Assembly: GCA_011503125.2 (NCBI GenBank)
Contig: WWBZ02000022.1
Coordinates: 558,001 to 622,000, forward strand
Reading direction: 5' to 3'
DNA: 64,000 bases
Origin: Botryosphaeria dothidea
Taxonomy: Eukaryota > Ascomycota > Dothideomycetes > Botryosphaeriales > Botryosphaeriaceae
Of this stretch, positions 31,001 through 43,384 are shown piece after piece. The notes beneath the pieces were generated by a model, which saw nothing but the letters and a program-made list of their open reading frames with translations, searched no databases and was not told the origin of the DNA. A program made the position numbers and the translations under genes. Each line of letters begins with the position of its first letter. Position 1 is the first letter of the stretch.

Positions 31001-32363
31001 ATGGCCCCCATCAAGAATCTCGAGTACTTTCGCGTTGTTCCCCGCTGGCTGTTCGTCAAGATCACCGACGACGCCGGCAACTTTGGGTGGGGTGAAGCTA
31101 CCTTGGAGGGGTAAGTACCATCCCCAAGCCACCGAAACGCAAACGCTCAAAAAGCCTCCAGTCATACCGAAGCCATTGAGGGCACTCTCAATGAGTTCAA
31201 GACTCGCATCCTCGGCCTTGATGCCGATGACATTGAGCACATCTGGCAACTGATATGGCGTCTTGGTATGTCTTCCATCTTGGCTTCTGAGGCCTAATTA
31301 ATGGTGCCCTAGGGTTCTACAGAGGCGGCCCCGTATTCATGAGTGCGTTGGCTGGGATTGATATTGCACTTTGGGATTTGAAGGGCCGCAGACTTGGTCA
31401 GCCCATTTATCAGCTTCTTGGAGGCAAGGTCCGCAATAAGGTCTCCGTGTATGCTTGGATTGGTGGCAACAGACCAAACGACGTCGAGAGCGCCGCAAAA
31501 GCCCGCAAAGCCCAAGGATTCAAGGCTGTCAAGATGAACGCCACCGAGGACATGAACTGGCTTGACTCTCCCAGCGTTCTCGAGTCTGCCGTTGAGCGTC
31601 TCAAGACGGTGAAGTCGCTCGGAATGGACGCCGCCATGGATTTCCATGGACGCGTGCACAAGCCAATGGCAAAACAGCTTGCGAAAGCTTTGGAGCCTTA
31701 CCACCCGCTCTTCATTGAAGAACCCCTCCTATCAGAACATCCGGAGGGCGTCAAGCAAATTTCCGAATTGACGACATGTCCTATTGCTCTTGGAGAACGG
31801 CTTTTCAACCGATGGGACGTCAAACGTTTCCTACAGGGTATGTCATCACATGATCTGAAAAAGTAAATTAGATACTGAGGCTCGATAGATGCGTCGGTTG
31901 ACATATTGCAACCGGATGTTTCCCACTGTGGCGGCATCTCCGAGATCAGAAGGATCGCCGCCATGGCGGAGGCGTACGATGGTGAGTTACGTCCAAGACA
32001 AGCCCTCGCCTCACCGCCAAATGCTCACCCGATCCACGTACAGTTGCGATTGCACCACACTGCCCTCTGGGGCCAATTGCCCTGGCAGCTTGTCTACAGA
32101 TCGGCATCTGCACTCCTAACCACGTAATCCAGGAAATGTCGCAAGGCATCCATTACAATACCGAGGCGGGAGATTTCGATATCCACAGTTACGTCGCTGA
32201 CGCCAGCGTCTTCACCGTCAAGGACGGCTTCGTCGACGCGCTGACCGGGCCCGGTCTAGGTATCGAAATCAACGAAGAGCTCGTACGCAAGGTTGCTCAG
32301 ACGTCAACGCCATGGCCCAACGGGGAGTTCTACGGTGCGGATGGAAGCATTCGGGAATGGTGA
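31001..32363 (+). CDS. D-galactonate dehydratase-like enolase superfamily enzyme
   Basis: Five exons (31001-31110, 31162-31265, 31313-31837, 31889-31981, 32044-32363) give 383 aa, the length usual for DgoD (about 382). The mandelate-racemase N-terminal capping domain is followed by the barrel. The barrel has the metal ligands in order: Asp in MDFHGRVHKPMAK, Glu in FIEEPLL and Glu in LGERLFNR. The DgoD-type general acids/bases are present as the His of DFHGR and the His of IAPHCPLGPIALA. By family it dehydrates D-galactonate to 2-keto-3-deoxy-D-galactonate in the cytosol. Fungal relatives may accept other sugar acids. No sugar-acid transporter or aldolase lies beside it in this window. Confidence 0.9.
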
Positions 32364-34979
32364 GTTTGAAGTTTGGAAGGATATCACCACAGGTAATCAA
32401 AATTATATTCAAATCACTTTCTCTTGCGAAAAGCTTGCCGTCCTAAATGATTACTTCGATATTGTCAATTTCGCCCTCCCGGGTGGTGGCCTTTTCCCCG
32501 GCCTCCGCCTCATTGACTCACGAGACATCTGCAGATGCTTAGATCTTAATGACTCGTGAGCCCGGTGACTGGCAAGACTTACCCCACAGTTCAAGCCCTT
32601 GTCCCTGGATAGGACCAGCCGGGGTCACACCAAATCTTGGGGGATCACTCCGCTTGCCTCGTTCAGCGCGGCTCGCAAGGTTTAGTCTCACAGTCTGCTG
32701 CAAGGGAGAGAGCCCGCCTGACAATCTACACAGACGCAAGATTACGCGCGCCACGAAAGTTCAGACGAGGCACAAGAGACGCGAATGCGAGAAGCTCGTG
32801 AACAGGAAATCCAAAGTTCTGATGTGCGAGCTTCTACCAGGATGACAAGAGGAAAACTCACCGGCCATGACGCAAGATACGTTCCAGAAATTCCTGGAAG
32901 GACCCCCGTGCGACCGCCGTTCCCGCGACTTGCGGAAGTTTGACCTTGACGCCGGGTCGGTCGCGGGTTGCTTGGGAAAGGAAGTATGGTTATTTTTTTT
33001 TCACCGCTCATCAAACCTTGCGTTGTTGGGGGTCCCGGGAGTCTGGTGTAGGTGAGGTGTGCCTTGCAATGGACAGCAGAAAGTCTTGGGGGGGGGTTCC
33101 CTTCCCGTCCTCGGTTGATCCGGCACGGGAAGGTTGTGTGTCGCAAGGCGCACTACGGAAATAAACTGACACGGTGCGCTTGATGAGGCATAATTACAGA
33201 CGGCTAAATTCGCGAGTTATTGACAGGTGTGCAGAGTGCAGGTCCCGTTTGCTAAAGTGACCTGTCTGGTTTGCCGGTGCCACAAGGCAAATGGGGATGG
33301 CATTGATGGCGGAAATAATCGGAGCAAAGACAAGCATGCTAAAGCTACCGTGGCAGGTTTGACTGCATTGGTCGCGAGATCCTGAGGCCATGTGCTGGAC
33401 GCTGCGTTGTCATGCTCATGTGTTGCAGGTCTGACCGGAAGGACAAGGAACAATTCGGACGACACTTGTATGTATGCAGTCTACTTCACAGATTTTGCTG
33501 GGTTGCTCGTACGAAGCTGAGTCTTAGTAGCTGTGGCCGCTTGTGATCGTCTCGTCTCGTGCTCCCGCGACGGCAAGCAAATGCTGAGGCAATTGTCCTA
33601 CTGTCTGTCTCGCAGGTACAACACTAACCCCGTGTATGTAATCCTTAGCTACTTGCTTCCCGGCAAAACCTGCAAGCGTCCTTTTCTTCTCTTGCTTCTC
33701 CATCGCATACGCCCCCACACACAACTTGTCCGTGCCAATCCAATATCTGATCCAGATTACAATGGCTGAAAACCCCTCCATCCCTTCACCCACCATTAAA
33801 AGGACTCATTCATGATCGCCGAAAAACAAACCTACCCCTCGCCTCACCCGATGGTGCGAATCACGAAAGGGCCCACACCCCGCATCTAGACTTCGAAAAA
33901 GAATGGTCCGCAGAAGTTGCATTTCACACCATGTCCATTTTCAACGCAGCATGCATACGCACTAAAAATTTGATATGCACATTCGCCAATTCGACCAATC
34001 GACTTCGGTCCGCGTCACCACCAATCAGCATCTGTCTCGCAAGCCAATGAGCCCTATCTTCATGCGAATATTTCCGCCGAGTAAGCCGGCCAGACCGAAC
34101 GGCCGCGGGACGGGATGCAACCGTGTCGCCTCCACGCTTCATGTCAGCTTCGTGTTGGTGCGTGGCGCGGATCGAAGGAGCCACCTTGGCGACGGCAGAA
34201 AACGGAAGGTGCGATTGAACACTTGTGGCGAATGGCTTCTCTGTGTATAAGCATTACTTTGCATATTCCTCTGAAGGATCCTCTACAGCGTCATCGGCTT
34301 GTAGTCAGCGATTATAAATGTTCCGAAGAAAGGAAACGTCTGTACGCCACGGCCGCAAGCTACCAGTGGCAAGCGTAGGAAATTTCTGATTTTGTGCAGC
34401 TTGCTCTACTCAATTGAAATTATGGGGAGTGCAAGCATTCGTCCGGATGGCTTTGTCGGTAAAAATGTAATACACGCACGTCCGGACGGATGCTTCTGCT
34501 CCTATAGGAGTCTTGATTGAATTCTTTCCTGATATCTTGTATCAAATCATTACGACTTTGTCAAGTCAAGACTGAAGTCAGCGGTGTGAGATAACAAAAC
34601 GCAGCTTCCATACCTCAACACAGCCAAGCGAAGTGCATGATCGGAGAATAGTCCCATTTTGTAGAGATATACATACCAAGGGAAAAGTCCTCCTACCCAA
34701 AATCTTCTGCTCCTCGCTTTGCATGCGATTTTGATTCAATGCCTTCCCAAACCGATACTCAAGGAAAAGAACAGAAGTTGAAGAGAACCCACCAAAAACG
34801 CCCAACCGACAACAATCTTGAACACCCAAGAGCCCCACAAACTCCCCGAAACACTTTTCCTGGTATCGAGCAACCAAGAGACATCAACGTCTCCCAATGG
34901 AGAACAGAAATGCAACAACAATCCGAGACGCAGACATCCCATCCCACAGCGAGCAAACAGCCATTACAATACTGCACCC
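32364..34979. other. Convergent gene-free region
   Basis: These 2.6 kb lie between the convergent dehydratase and arrestin-like genes. No supported gene is present. The region has a short G-run near 33090 and one palindromic element (34422-34507). Confidence 0.5.
34422..34507. repeat. Palindromic element, full copy, loop forward
   Basis: TATGGGGAGTGCAAGCATTC opens and GATGCTTCTGCTCCTATAG closes it. The loop is forward (GGCTTTGTCGGTAAAAATGT). No flank block is seen to the right. Confidence 0.88.
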
Positions 34980-37900
34980 TCAAATCCAGTTATCCATCGC
35001 CCTCCTCCTCTCCTTCTCCTTCTCCTTCTCCCGCTCCTCCTTATCCCCCATGATCCACTCCAAACCCCTCTCCGGCAAGCCCTTCCACTTCTTTCCGTGT
35101 CCCCCATGCCCACCGATACCCCTATTCTCCCTGTCCCTACCCGGTCCTTGGAACCTCCACTGTCTGTCTCTCGCAGCATCCAGCCTCGCCTTAAAGCTCG
35201 CCGCGCCCGATCCCATGCCGCCGAATGCGTGATGGTGCCCGCTACCGCCTGGATATCCGCCGCCCGAGCCTCCGGAGCCGAGGTCCACGATGCCGCTGTC
35301 ATGTTCGCCGTGGACACCAATCTCTGCTTCGCGGAAACCAAGGTGTTCGTGTCCAGAGTGGAGAGCTCCTGGAGGAGGTGGTGGTGGTGGAAAGTGCGGA
35401 GGCGGAGCGGCGGCTGAGGATGTTGTGTTGCTGCCGGCACGGGAGTGCGAGTGCGCGGAGCCGGGCGCGGGGAGGTTGGTAGAATGCTTGAGGCCAAGCA
35501 TCGGTGCATGCTGAGAGTGATGGTACCCATGAGTGGCCGACGAGGAAAAACTACGGTTCGTCTCGTTGGAGCGAACATGACGAATGCGGTGCTTCATGCT
35601 CTCGACGCTGTCCGCCTCCACCACACGCGCCTTGCGATTGTCGTTAGGAGGAGTTTCATAGCCAGGATTGGAGGCACGTCGGCGGTGGGCAAGTTGGTCA
35701 TCACCGTCAAAATCGCTGGCGCTGCTACCCAACAGGTTGTTACTGCTATGGTAGCCGTAGCCAAGACCGACGGCGCTGTTGAGACCGATATTGTCGGAGC
35801 TGAATTTGCGGCCTGCGTGGCGGCTGGCCAGTTTGGGAGTAGCACTTTGGACACGCCGGATGATATGCTCTTTTTTGATAGAGGTGCTACCATCGGGGTT
35901 CACCGTTTTACTGACTTTCGTTGCTGGTTTATACTTACGAGGAGACCGCTCGAGAATTTCACCAAGCTCGCGCAGATCTTCGGCTTCAGAACGCATGCGA
36001 TCGAGAGACTGCATACGGGGTGCTGCAAAGGCTCGGCCTTGAACAGATCGTGACGGTCGTCGAATGACCGCGCGTGCACGAGTATCGTTAGAGTTGCCCC
36101 GTTTCTCTTCGATCGCGGCAGCTACTTGAGCTACAGAATTTGGCACGACATCCAGGGAGTTCTGAGGATGATCAGAGATGTCAAACCGGCAGTTTGGAGA
36201 CAATAGGACTTACCATGTGTATTAGGACGATAGGTAGTTGAACAGTGACGAGTTTACTTATATGCGTCAGTGGCCTGATATACCATCGACGAAAATACCA
36301 AATTTACCTATGAGTACTGCTGACCACGATGTTGAGGAAATAGCGGACTTCGAAGAACTTGCCTGCAGGGATAAGCACTCGTTTTCTGTTCAGCATTTGC
36401 TGAGTCTTACCACACTTCACAGTCGCATGTCCACGGGGAAGCTCCAAGTCAGCAGTTCTGGTAAGAGTCGCATGGGGTGCAACACCAGACCAGCCGTGTG
36501 CACCCTGCTTGATAGATGTTTTGGCAAATACAGTGCGTTCGTTGTTGTCGAAAATTCGAGCCTGACCTGCAGACTTCTCCAATGTTGACGCCGCTGTCTT
36601 CGAGAAAGTCAGTGCGGGAACACGTTCTTCGGGAAAAGAAGACTTACATGTTTGTAACATAAGATATTTCTTTCAAGTTGCAACTCAAGCTTCTTGATCG
36701 TCTTGCGGCTGTTGTTTGCAATGTGGACATCAACGAATATGCAAGTACCGCTTACCCATACTTGCCTGTGAAGACCCGCTGTCACCTTTATCACTTCAAC
36801 GGTTGATTCTCTTGGGCGTATGTACTCGTCCGATGCAGTCAATGGGCTTGGAAGCGACATTAGAGCCTTTTCTGCTGTTCAATCTTGAGTGTTTGCGCAA
36901 CAAGAGTTCGGCCATAGTAGACTTACGATCATAAACAGAGAGAACCGAGACTGCTTGCGAAGTGCGGACCAAGTACTGAACGCCCTTATCCCTTACAAGA
37001 AGAGTGCAACAGAGCACGTAGCGAATCTGTGCCAGCTTTGATTGGAAAGGCGGTGGTCCAACATCCAATGGAAGACTTATGCTGAAGGGAATGGTGGTGG
37101 TGGAAGGCTTCAAGAGCCAAAATGGGTCAAGCGGAGAGAGTTGTTTGATAGAGTCCACCATGTTTTCAGGTGGTGGATTCTCGGAATCTATGAGTTCCGT
37201 TCCCAAGTCCATGAAAATATCTCTTTTCGCATTCCACATCTCTTCAACGCCGAGGAGATCGACTGAGATCCTTGCAATGGCTAAAGCTCGCTTATGCCGC
37301 TGACGCTCTGCGTCCTCAATGGCAATGCGAGTGTTGCCTTCGAGGCTGCCACCTCCAACGAACAAGGGCGCTCCGAGTTGGATGTCAACCGATACTCGAG
37401 GGTGACGGTGCGTGGGAAACTCAAGCATCTCATAGGATGGATCTCTCGAAAAGGTTCTCGACGGTATTCTTTGCACTACACTTGAGGAGACTGGATCCAG
37501 ACGGGCAGCAATTTCCCGTACAGGTGATTTTGAGAGTCCTCGGTTTGGAATGGTGTACCCAAGCCCACGCGGAGCGGGTGGCGGTAGCAACACGCCGCCA
37601 CGGATTCCAAGCTTTGCCCGATGCTGGCGAGTACGTGATGAAGATCTAGGTGGTACGTTCCCGATAGGTATGCTGTAGACACTTGAACGGTCGCTGCCTG
37701 GAGTCCTGAACGGTGATGGACGGCCACGGCGATGCTCCGAATGTAAGCTAGCAGCAGGTGAGCGAGCAGCCTTAGCAGATGGCCTTCTAGTGAGAGATCC
37801 CTTCCTTGACAGCAGAGACCCTTTCCTTGTCAAGGAACATTTGCGAGAATGTCCACATCCCGAAGGGTCTGGCGGAAGCTTTTTGCGATTCGACAATTCA

Positions 37901-38317
37901 AGCAAGCTCGGCTCAGTGAGCTCGCGGATATCAGAGAGCGGGCGCGTCAGGGTTGACCAGGGCGGCACTCCCGAGGTTGACCATACAGGTGCCTGGCTCA
38001 TTTGCGGATGGGGTTTCTTTTGGGCTGACAGTTCTTTGCCATGCGCTGAGCGCGTTCGAGCGTGAGTAGGCGGCCTGGGGAGTGCTGAATGTGAGAGCTG
38101 GGGCCGGATTATTGGACGTGGAGGGCCCTTTTCGGGGGGCGGCTGAGCTGATTCTGTACTTGTTAGGACAGTGTGTCCAATGTTCAACCTCTGAGAATGT
38201 CAAACCATGTAGTCTGTGTGATGGTGGGCCAGATGTGCCGAAGTCGACGCCCTGAACGAGAGGATGCGATCTCAACTGAGGCAGCGTTAGAAGTGGTGAG
38301 GAAGGTGCGGGGACCAC
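34980..38317 (-). CDS. Arrestin-like protein (arrestin N-terminal domain)
   Basis: At least seven exons join in one frame. The start at 38317 gives MVPAPSSPLLTLPQLR, and a first intron with a weak GTTTGA donor and a CTAAC branch keeps frame. About 250 residues of basic, serine-rich sequence come first (RKGSLTRRPSAKAARSP). Then the arrestin fold begins: HPRVSVDIQLGAPLFVGGGS and LEGNTRIAIEDAERQRHKRA, ISVDLLGVEEMWNAKRDIF, LPLDVGPPPFQSKLAQIRYV, then WVSGTCIFVDVHIANNSRKT and KKLELQLERNILCYKH. The C-terminal third is low-complexity, with histidine, glycine and proline runs and a final charged helix (KEEREKEKEKERRRAMDN). By family such proteins are adaptors that recruit ubiquitin ligases to membrane transporters or receptors; a PPxY motif is not evident. 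Introns interrupt the arrestin domain at conserved-looking points. Confidence 0.88.
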
Positions 38318-41124
38318 TTTGGTCCTACTGGGTGCATTGAGAGACTCGCGACGCGCTTAAGTGGTATGCTTCATATTTCTGGTCCGCAAACTCTTGCCAA
38401 CAGGTGAGGTGAATGCTGTGGGACGGGATGTCGATTCGCAAGACTGGTTAGACCGATCGGGCGGAAGATCTGAGCGCAATCGTTCCTGCTATGAGTGGTG
38501 CTCGCTGAAAGGGCAGCCATGACGAAATGGAGGATGCTCTTTCTGCAACAATGGAATAAGCATGCCGAGAAAGTCTTGATTCTTCCGCTTCTTCCACGAG
38601 CGCATGCAATGATTACGGATGCTGGGAGCATGCAAAGCTGCAAATATTCAATTTCTTCCATTATGCCTTCTCTGGTTGCCACAGAGTCAGGTATGATTCA
38701 GTTGATAGCTTCAGCGAGGAGATTTAGCATCCTGTCAGACATCAGCTGCCGCTGAGGGATGCATTCCCATGGTGATTTACACGCAGTTCAGACGGTTGTA
38801 GCTTGTTTCCATGCTTCAGACATTCTCTATCTCCTCGTGCTCGGAGAACCGAAGTCGGGAATCGCGGGATACCCGGGGTAACATCGCCAGCTCTTCCGAA
38901 TGGACTAAGCGAGCAGGATTCATCATGTCCGTTCTGATGTCAGACATAACTCCAAAACATCCGAAGGTCGCACGTGTCATTCGGAAGCCGATACAAAGAG
39001 TAAAGGCTTCGAGCCATTCTGGTGTGCAAATCTCTACGTCATTCTCTGTCCGATGAGGTAGCAAACAAAATAGAGGCATCGTGCTAATTTGTTTCCGCCT
39101 GAAGATTGCATCACTCCAGCGAAACGATCCAGCGTCTTATCTTCAGGTCGCACGAATCTTTAGTGGTTCCAGATCCCGCGGGGAAGTGCTGATCGAATTG
39201 AGGATATCACAAGCCCTTGGCTGCTCGCCCTCGTCCATCGATCTTACTACAATCTTGATTGGCTGATAAGGACATGACCTCCGTGTGAAGCACGGGCGCC
39301 ACTCGTGTTTATCTCAAGCGGCGTAAGCGTCGAGATGTCCCGGAACAGAAGTATATCGCGTGAAAAGAAACCATGAGTCGAGGGGCGAGTCACAATCGTG
39401 GAATAACATGTAGGACACCTACGCCGGAGTCAGCAGACATGCAGAATGGCAGAAGCAGTCATAATGCTCGGGAGCGCTTGATGCGTCTTAGCGTAAACGG
39501 TGGACGGGAAGTAGAGTTGCGGGCCGCATTGCAAGTGGGCGATAGGAATTACTGGAGATGCGCGTAACGCTGCGAACTGCTGTCGAAACACTCAGCCACA
39601 AGGGAGAAGCCTGAACACCGGCAGGCGCTTGAAAGTCACCCCCCTTCCGAACATTCATTCCGCGGAGCTCTCAATTGTCAGCTTGTCGTAGCGCACTTCC
39701 TGCCATCACGCGCACCGAATGGCGAGCGCCACGTTTGCGAACTTGACCGTCTCTGCACCTCAACCATCAGGGGAAGTATTGATGCGGCGACGGTCGTGAG
39801 GAGCGAAAGGATGTAGAGGCACGCGCGCCGCAATCGGAAAGGCGCACAGGTACGTATATCACGCCAGGCTAGCCCGCTCCGTCCCAACAGACCGAAGTTG
39901 CTAGAGGCTCTCGGGCTGGGCGGGGTGCAGCCGAGAGCAGGTGACTATGGATGTGAACTCGAGCCACTGGCAGGCTGATGCAAAACGTGCGCAGCAGAAG
40001 GGCAAGGTCTTGTCAGGGATGGGCAGCAGGCGTTCACTGGCGTCACTGGCGGCCAACGCAGACCCGCCTGCAGAGCCCGAGCCATCGCCAGGTCACCCGC
40101 CGCAGGGAGCACGCGGTGCGGCAGCCGGGCCAGTCCTGGACGGACGCGCACTCGCAGACGGGAGAGACGGGAAAGACTCTGACAGGAGGAGGAAGATAGA
40201 ACTAAGGACAGCGCGCGGGACAGACGCGTGCTGGGCGGGCTGAGGAGTTGAGCAAAGCAAGGCCGGCAGAGTGTCGGCGGCGATCAGCCGCATGGCCCTG
40301 CTCCACAGCAGGCCTGGCGAGCTCCGAGGAGAAACGGCTCGTCGGAGGTCGGGGCGGGCGCACGCTTGGCCGCGAGCAGCAAAACAATCCCGGCGGGCGC
40401 AGGTGCCAGGCATCGGGAGCGGGCGCTGAGTGGCAAGCATCGCAGGCAGGCGGCACCTGGGCAAGCCTCGAGGGCGTGGGTGCAGCATGCTGCGCTCTTG
40501 CCAGTGTCGGCCAGGCGTGCGTGTGCGTGTGCGTGCGTGCTGAGCGCTGAGGGCGACGACCGCGCTGGCAGCGAGCGAATGGGCGCGCGGCGAGGAGAGC
40601 GGCGGCGGACAGGGGCCGCGGCGCGGCACGGGCGTGGGAGCGGCGGGCGGTGATTGGACGGCGGGGGTACTGGGCTCGCAGCACCGAGGGGGCAGGCCAC
40701 AGCGAAGGGCGCGGGTGGTCTGGCTCCAGGCTGGCAGGCGACGCAGCGCACACGGCGGGCTTTGAGGTCGGCGGCGCGCTCGGGGAGCAGCGCGCGGACC
40801 GACGCAAGAGGGCGGGCGGCGGCGCTCTTGTGAAAAAGTCTGCGGGCTGGCTCCGACGTCGCATCTTGGCCTCCAGAGACTTTGAAATTCGCCCGGCCTG
40901 CTCCCCTCTGGTCCGCTCTGTTTCCATTACCCAACGTCTTACCTCACGCCAACTTTGCCCGCCCATCCACCGTCAACGCGAGGTTATCTTTCGATTATCA
41001 ACATTATCAAACGCCCCGACAAACAGACTCACGTCAAGCGCCCCGGATCGCCCGAACCGGCCCATACGCGCGCGTGCCCCCCGACTGTCGCGTCTATCCC
41101 GCCGCCTCACTGGCCCACGGCGCA
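38318..41124. other. Divergent region upstream of arrestin-like and bZIP genes
   Basis: Short frames on the minus strand at 38371-38682 and 38816-39079 look slightly protein-like but join into nothing I recognise; they are noted, not called. From about 39.9 to 41.0 kb the sequence is very GC-rich, with a GTGCGTGTGC repeat near 40510. It probably is the promoter and long leader of the bZIP gene. Confidence 0.45.
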
Positions 41125-41985
41125 GATGGGCGATAACAACACCGCCAAAGATACGCCTGCCGCAGTTGGCAAGTCGGAGGAGCCGTCGAGGGATGGCTCG
41201 GCCAGCTCGATTGCGACCACTCCCGAGCCTGAGGCGGAGTCATATAGCGCCCAGGAGCAGCCCCAGCAGCAGCAGAAGCGCAAGGGTGGTCGTAAACCTG
41301 TGAGCTCTCCACCACACGCTGCATACACAACGCACCCCGCGCAATGTCTCGCCCACCGGTGCTAACTAAGCGTCGCAAGATCTATGCCACGTCGGAGGAG
41401 CGCAAACAGCGGAATCGCCAGGCCCAAGCTGCCTTCCGCGAGCGTCGTACCGAGTACATCAAGCAATTGGAGAGTACTATCAAGCACCATGAGGAGACGC
41501 TGCAGACCCTGCAGCAGAACCACCGCAGTGCCGCTGATGAGTGTCTGATGCTGAGGTATAAGAACTCATTGCTGGAGCGGATCCTGCTGGAGAAAGGTAC
41601 GCCCACCTGGGTGCTGTCCGCTCAACACCGCGTCTGATACCCCGCAGGCATTGATGTCCAAGCCGAGCTCCGTGCGAAAACGGGCAGTCCACACCTGGGT
41701 CCGTCCCGTGTGCCGCCCCCAGGATCCGCCGTGCAGCCGCCGATGCAAAGGGCCATTATGAATCGGCACCAGCAGGCGCGTCGCTCCTTTGCGGGCTTCC
41801 CCCAGAAGGTTGAAGGCGTGCAGAGCTCGCCGCTCGCCCAACCGGATGGTGCAGTGCAGAACCATTCACCGCATTCACAGCCCACCCCAGCTTCTCACAT
41901 GTCTTCTCCTTCGACTACTGCTACCAAGTCGCCAAACTTCATTCCTACCATTTCGCCCAATATAGGTCCAGTGTCTCAATCGCAA

Positions 41986-42044
<59 letters not shown>

Positions 42045-42670
42045 GTTACGTCCACAACCCGCTAGATCGCAGTACAATCCGCTCCCACCCCAACGCACGT
42101 CCCTGAACACGCAGTTCCCCGCAGGCAGCGGCTTGCCCAGCGCGTCGTCGGTCAACAGCGCAGGAGGGAACGCTCTGGCGGGGAACGGCAACGGCCCGTC
42201 AGCCTTCTACCCGTCACCGTTCCAAAGCCACATGGATCAGCTCGGCAAGTTGTCCCGTACCCTTTTGCGTCTTCTTAGGCATAGAGCTCTGTTCGTCCTA
42301 GATTGACTCGGTGCGTACAGAACAGGAATACGATGCGCAAGCCGACATGATCGACGACCGAGACGCCAGCGAACACTCGGCCTCCACCGCAACGTACCCG
42401 CAGCAGTTCCAGGCCAACATGCAGCCACAAGGCACACCGCAGCTCCCGCCCCAAGGATCTGGGCAGATGGCGCCACAGCAGTTCCAGGGCCAAGACCAAT
42501 ATACGTCACCTGCGGCTCTGCAACCAGCAGATGGCGCGCAGAGTGGCTATGCCATGTCGGGCAACATGAATCACGGCTTCGACCCGTATGATCCAATTCT
42601 CGACGCCGACCCCTTCGGGCTGTCGGCCAGCATGCATTTCCCGACGCAGTTCTCGTACCAGACGGGATGA
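41125..42670 (+). CDS. bZIP transcription factor with polyglutamine tract
   Basis: Four exons are supported. The first encodes an acidic N-terminus ending RKGGRKP. A CTAAC-containing intron follows, then the basic region RRKIYATSEERKQRNRQAQA AFRERR. This carries the Yap/Pap1-type NxxxQxxFR DNA-contact signature. The zipper (YIKQLESTIKHHEETLQTLQ) ends at LLERILLEKGIDVQAEL. The large third exon contains a pure CAG/CAA run of about 22 glutamines (about 41985-42042) and serine/proline-rich sequence. The last exon is glutamine- and proline-rich, ending HFPTQFSYQTG. The last intron has either a GC-AG boundary (about 42246-42319) or a nearby GTACCC donor; both keep frame. It is a nuclear DNA-binding regulator; its targets are unknown. 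Confidence 0.9.
41983..42045 (+). repeat. CAG/CAA polyglutamine tract
   Basis: A run of mixed CAG and CAA codons in the bZIP coding region encodes about 22 glutamines. Such tracts vary in length between strains. Confidence 0.9.
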
Positions 42671-43384
42671 ATGTACAGAGGGAAGGGCGCTCTTCACTTC
42701 GCACGCACGAATTGACGAGTAATGTTTTGAACATAAAAGTACCATTTTGTAATGCAGCGGGCGTTTGCGGGACAGGGTCCGGGAAAGCAAAAAGAGAAAA
42801 AATTCGGGCACAGAGAGGCGCCCTGAGACGGGGTGGAGGCAATTGTACAGTCAATCGGATAGGGGGGCAGTCAGACGAGCAGTTGTACACGGCGCAGCGG
42901 CTCTGGTGCAAGATCCATCGCATGGGATCGTACCTGATGCGCCGGCTCGCCCCGATGTACATACGTAGCTATTTCCAAAGACAAGCCGCCAGCGCTCACC
43001 GCGAAGCTGGCGGCTGTGCGACCAATGCATGGTATCGGCACAAGTGCAGCGCAGCCAGCAGATAACGTGCACATGATGAAATGCGTGGTGAGGTTGTGTT
43101 TGCGAGGTGCCTTGGTCGTCGCTGGCGTCAGGTTCTGGCGTCTTGTTCCGCTCGCTTAGGCTTGGCCCGACCACAATGAGATAATTTCGTCAACGTCCAA
43201 CCACGTCCCGGTCGACGACACCACCCCATCGTCCTCAACCGCGCACCAACGTCCTCGCGATCGCGACATCACCCAGAGAGTCCAGATCCTTTCCTTCCGG
43301 GATCCGACTCTCGCTCGATTTTCTTGCTCCCGACCAGAGTGCGTTCCTAGAAGGACAAGCGCGAAAGGCGCTTTCTTCGTCGCC
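42671..43384. other. Intergenic region, bZIP 3' end and STM1 promoter
   Basis: There is no supported gene. The last 200 bp before 43385 are C/T-rich, as is common for promoters of highly expressed fungal genes. Confidence 0.45.

Noticed and set aside
32340..32360. GGAAGCATTCGGGAATGG resembles the left arm
   Set aside because: It encodes the conserved C-terminus of the galactonate dehydratase and lacks the TCCGG core and a second arm.
38371..39079. Minus-strand frames that look slightly protein-like
   Set aside because: I could not join them by good splice sites into a sensible protein, and neither matches a family I know. Possibly a decayed gene.
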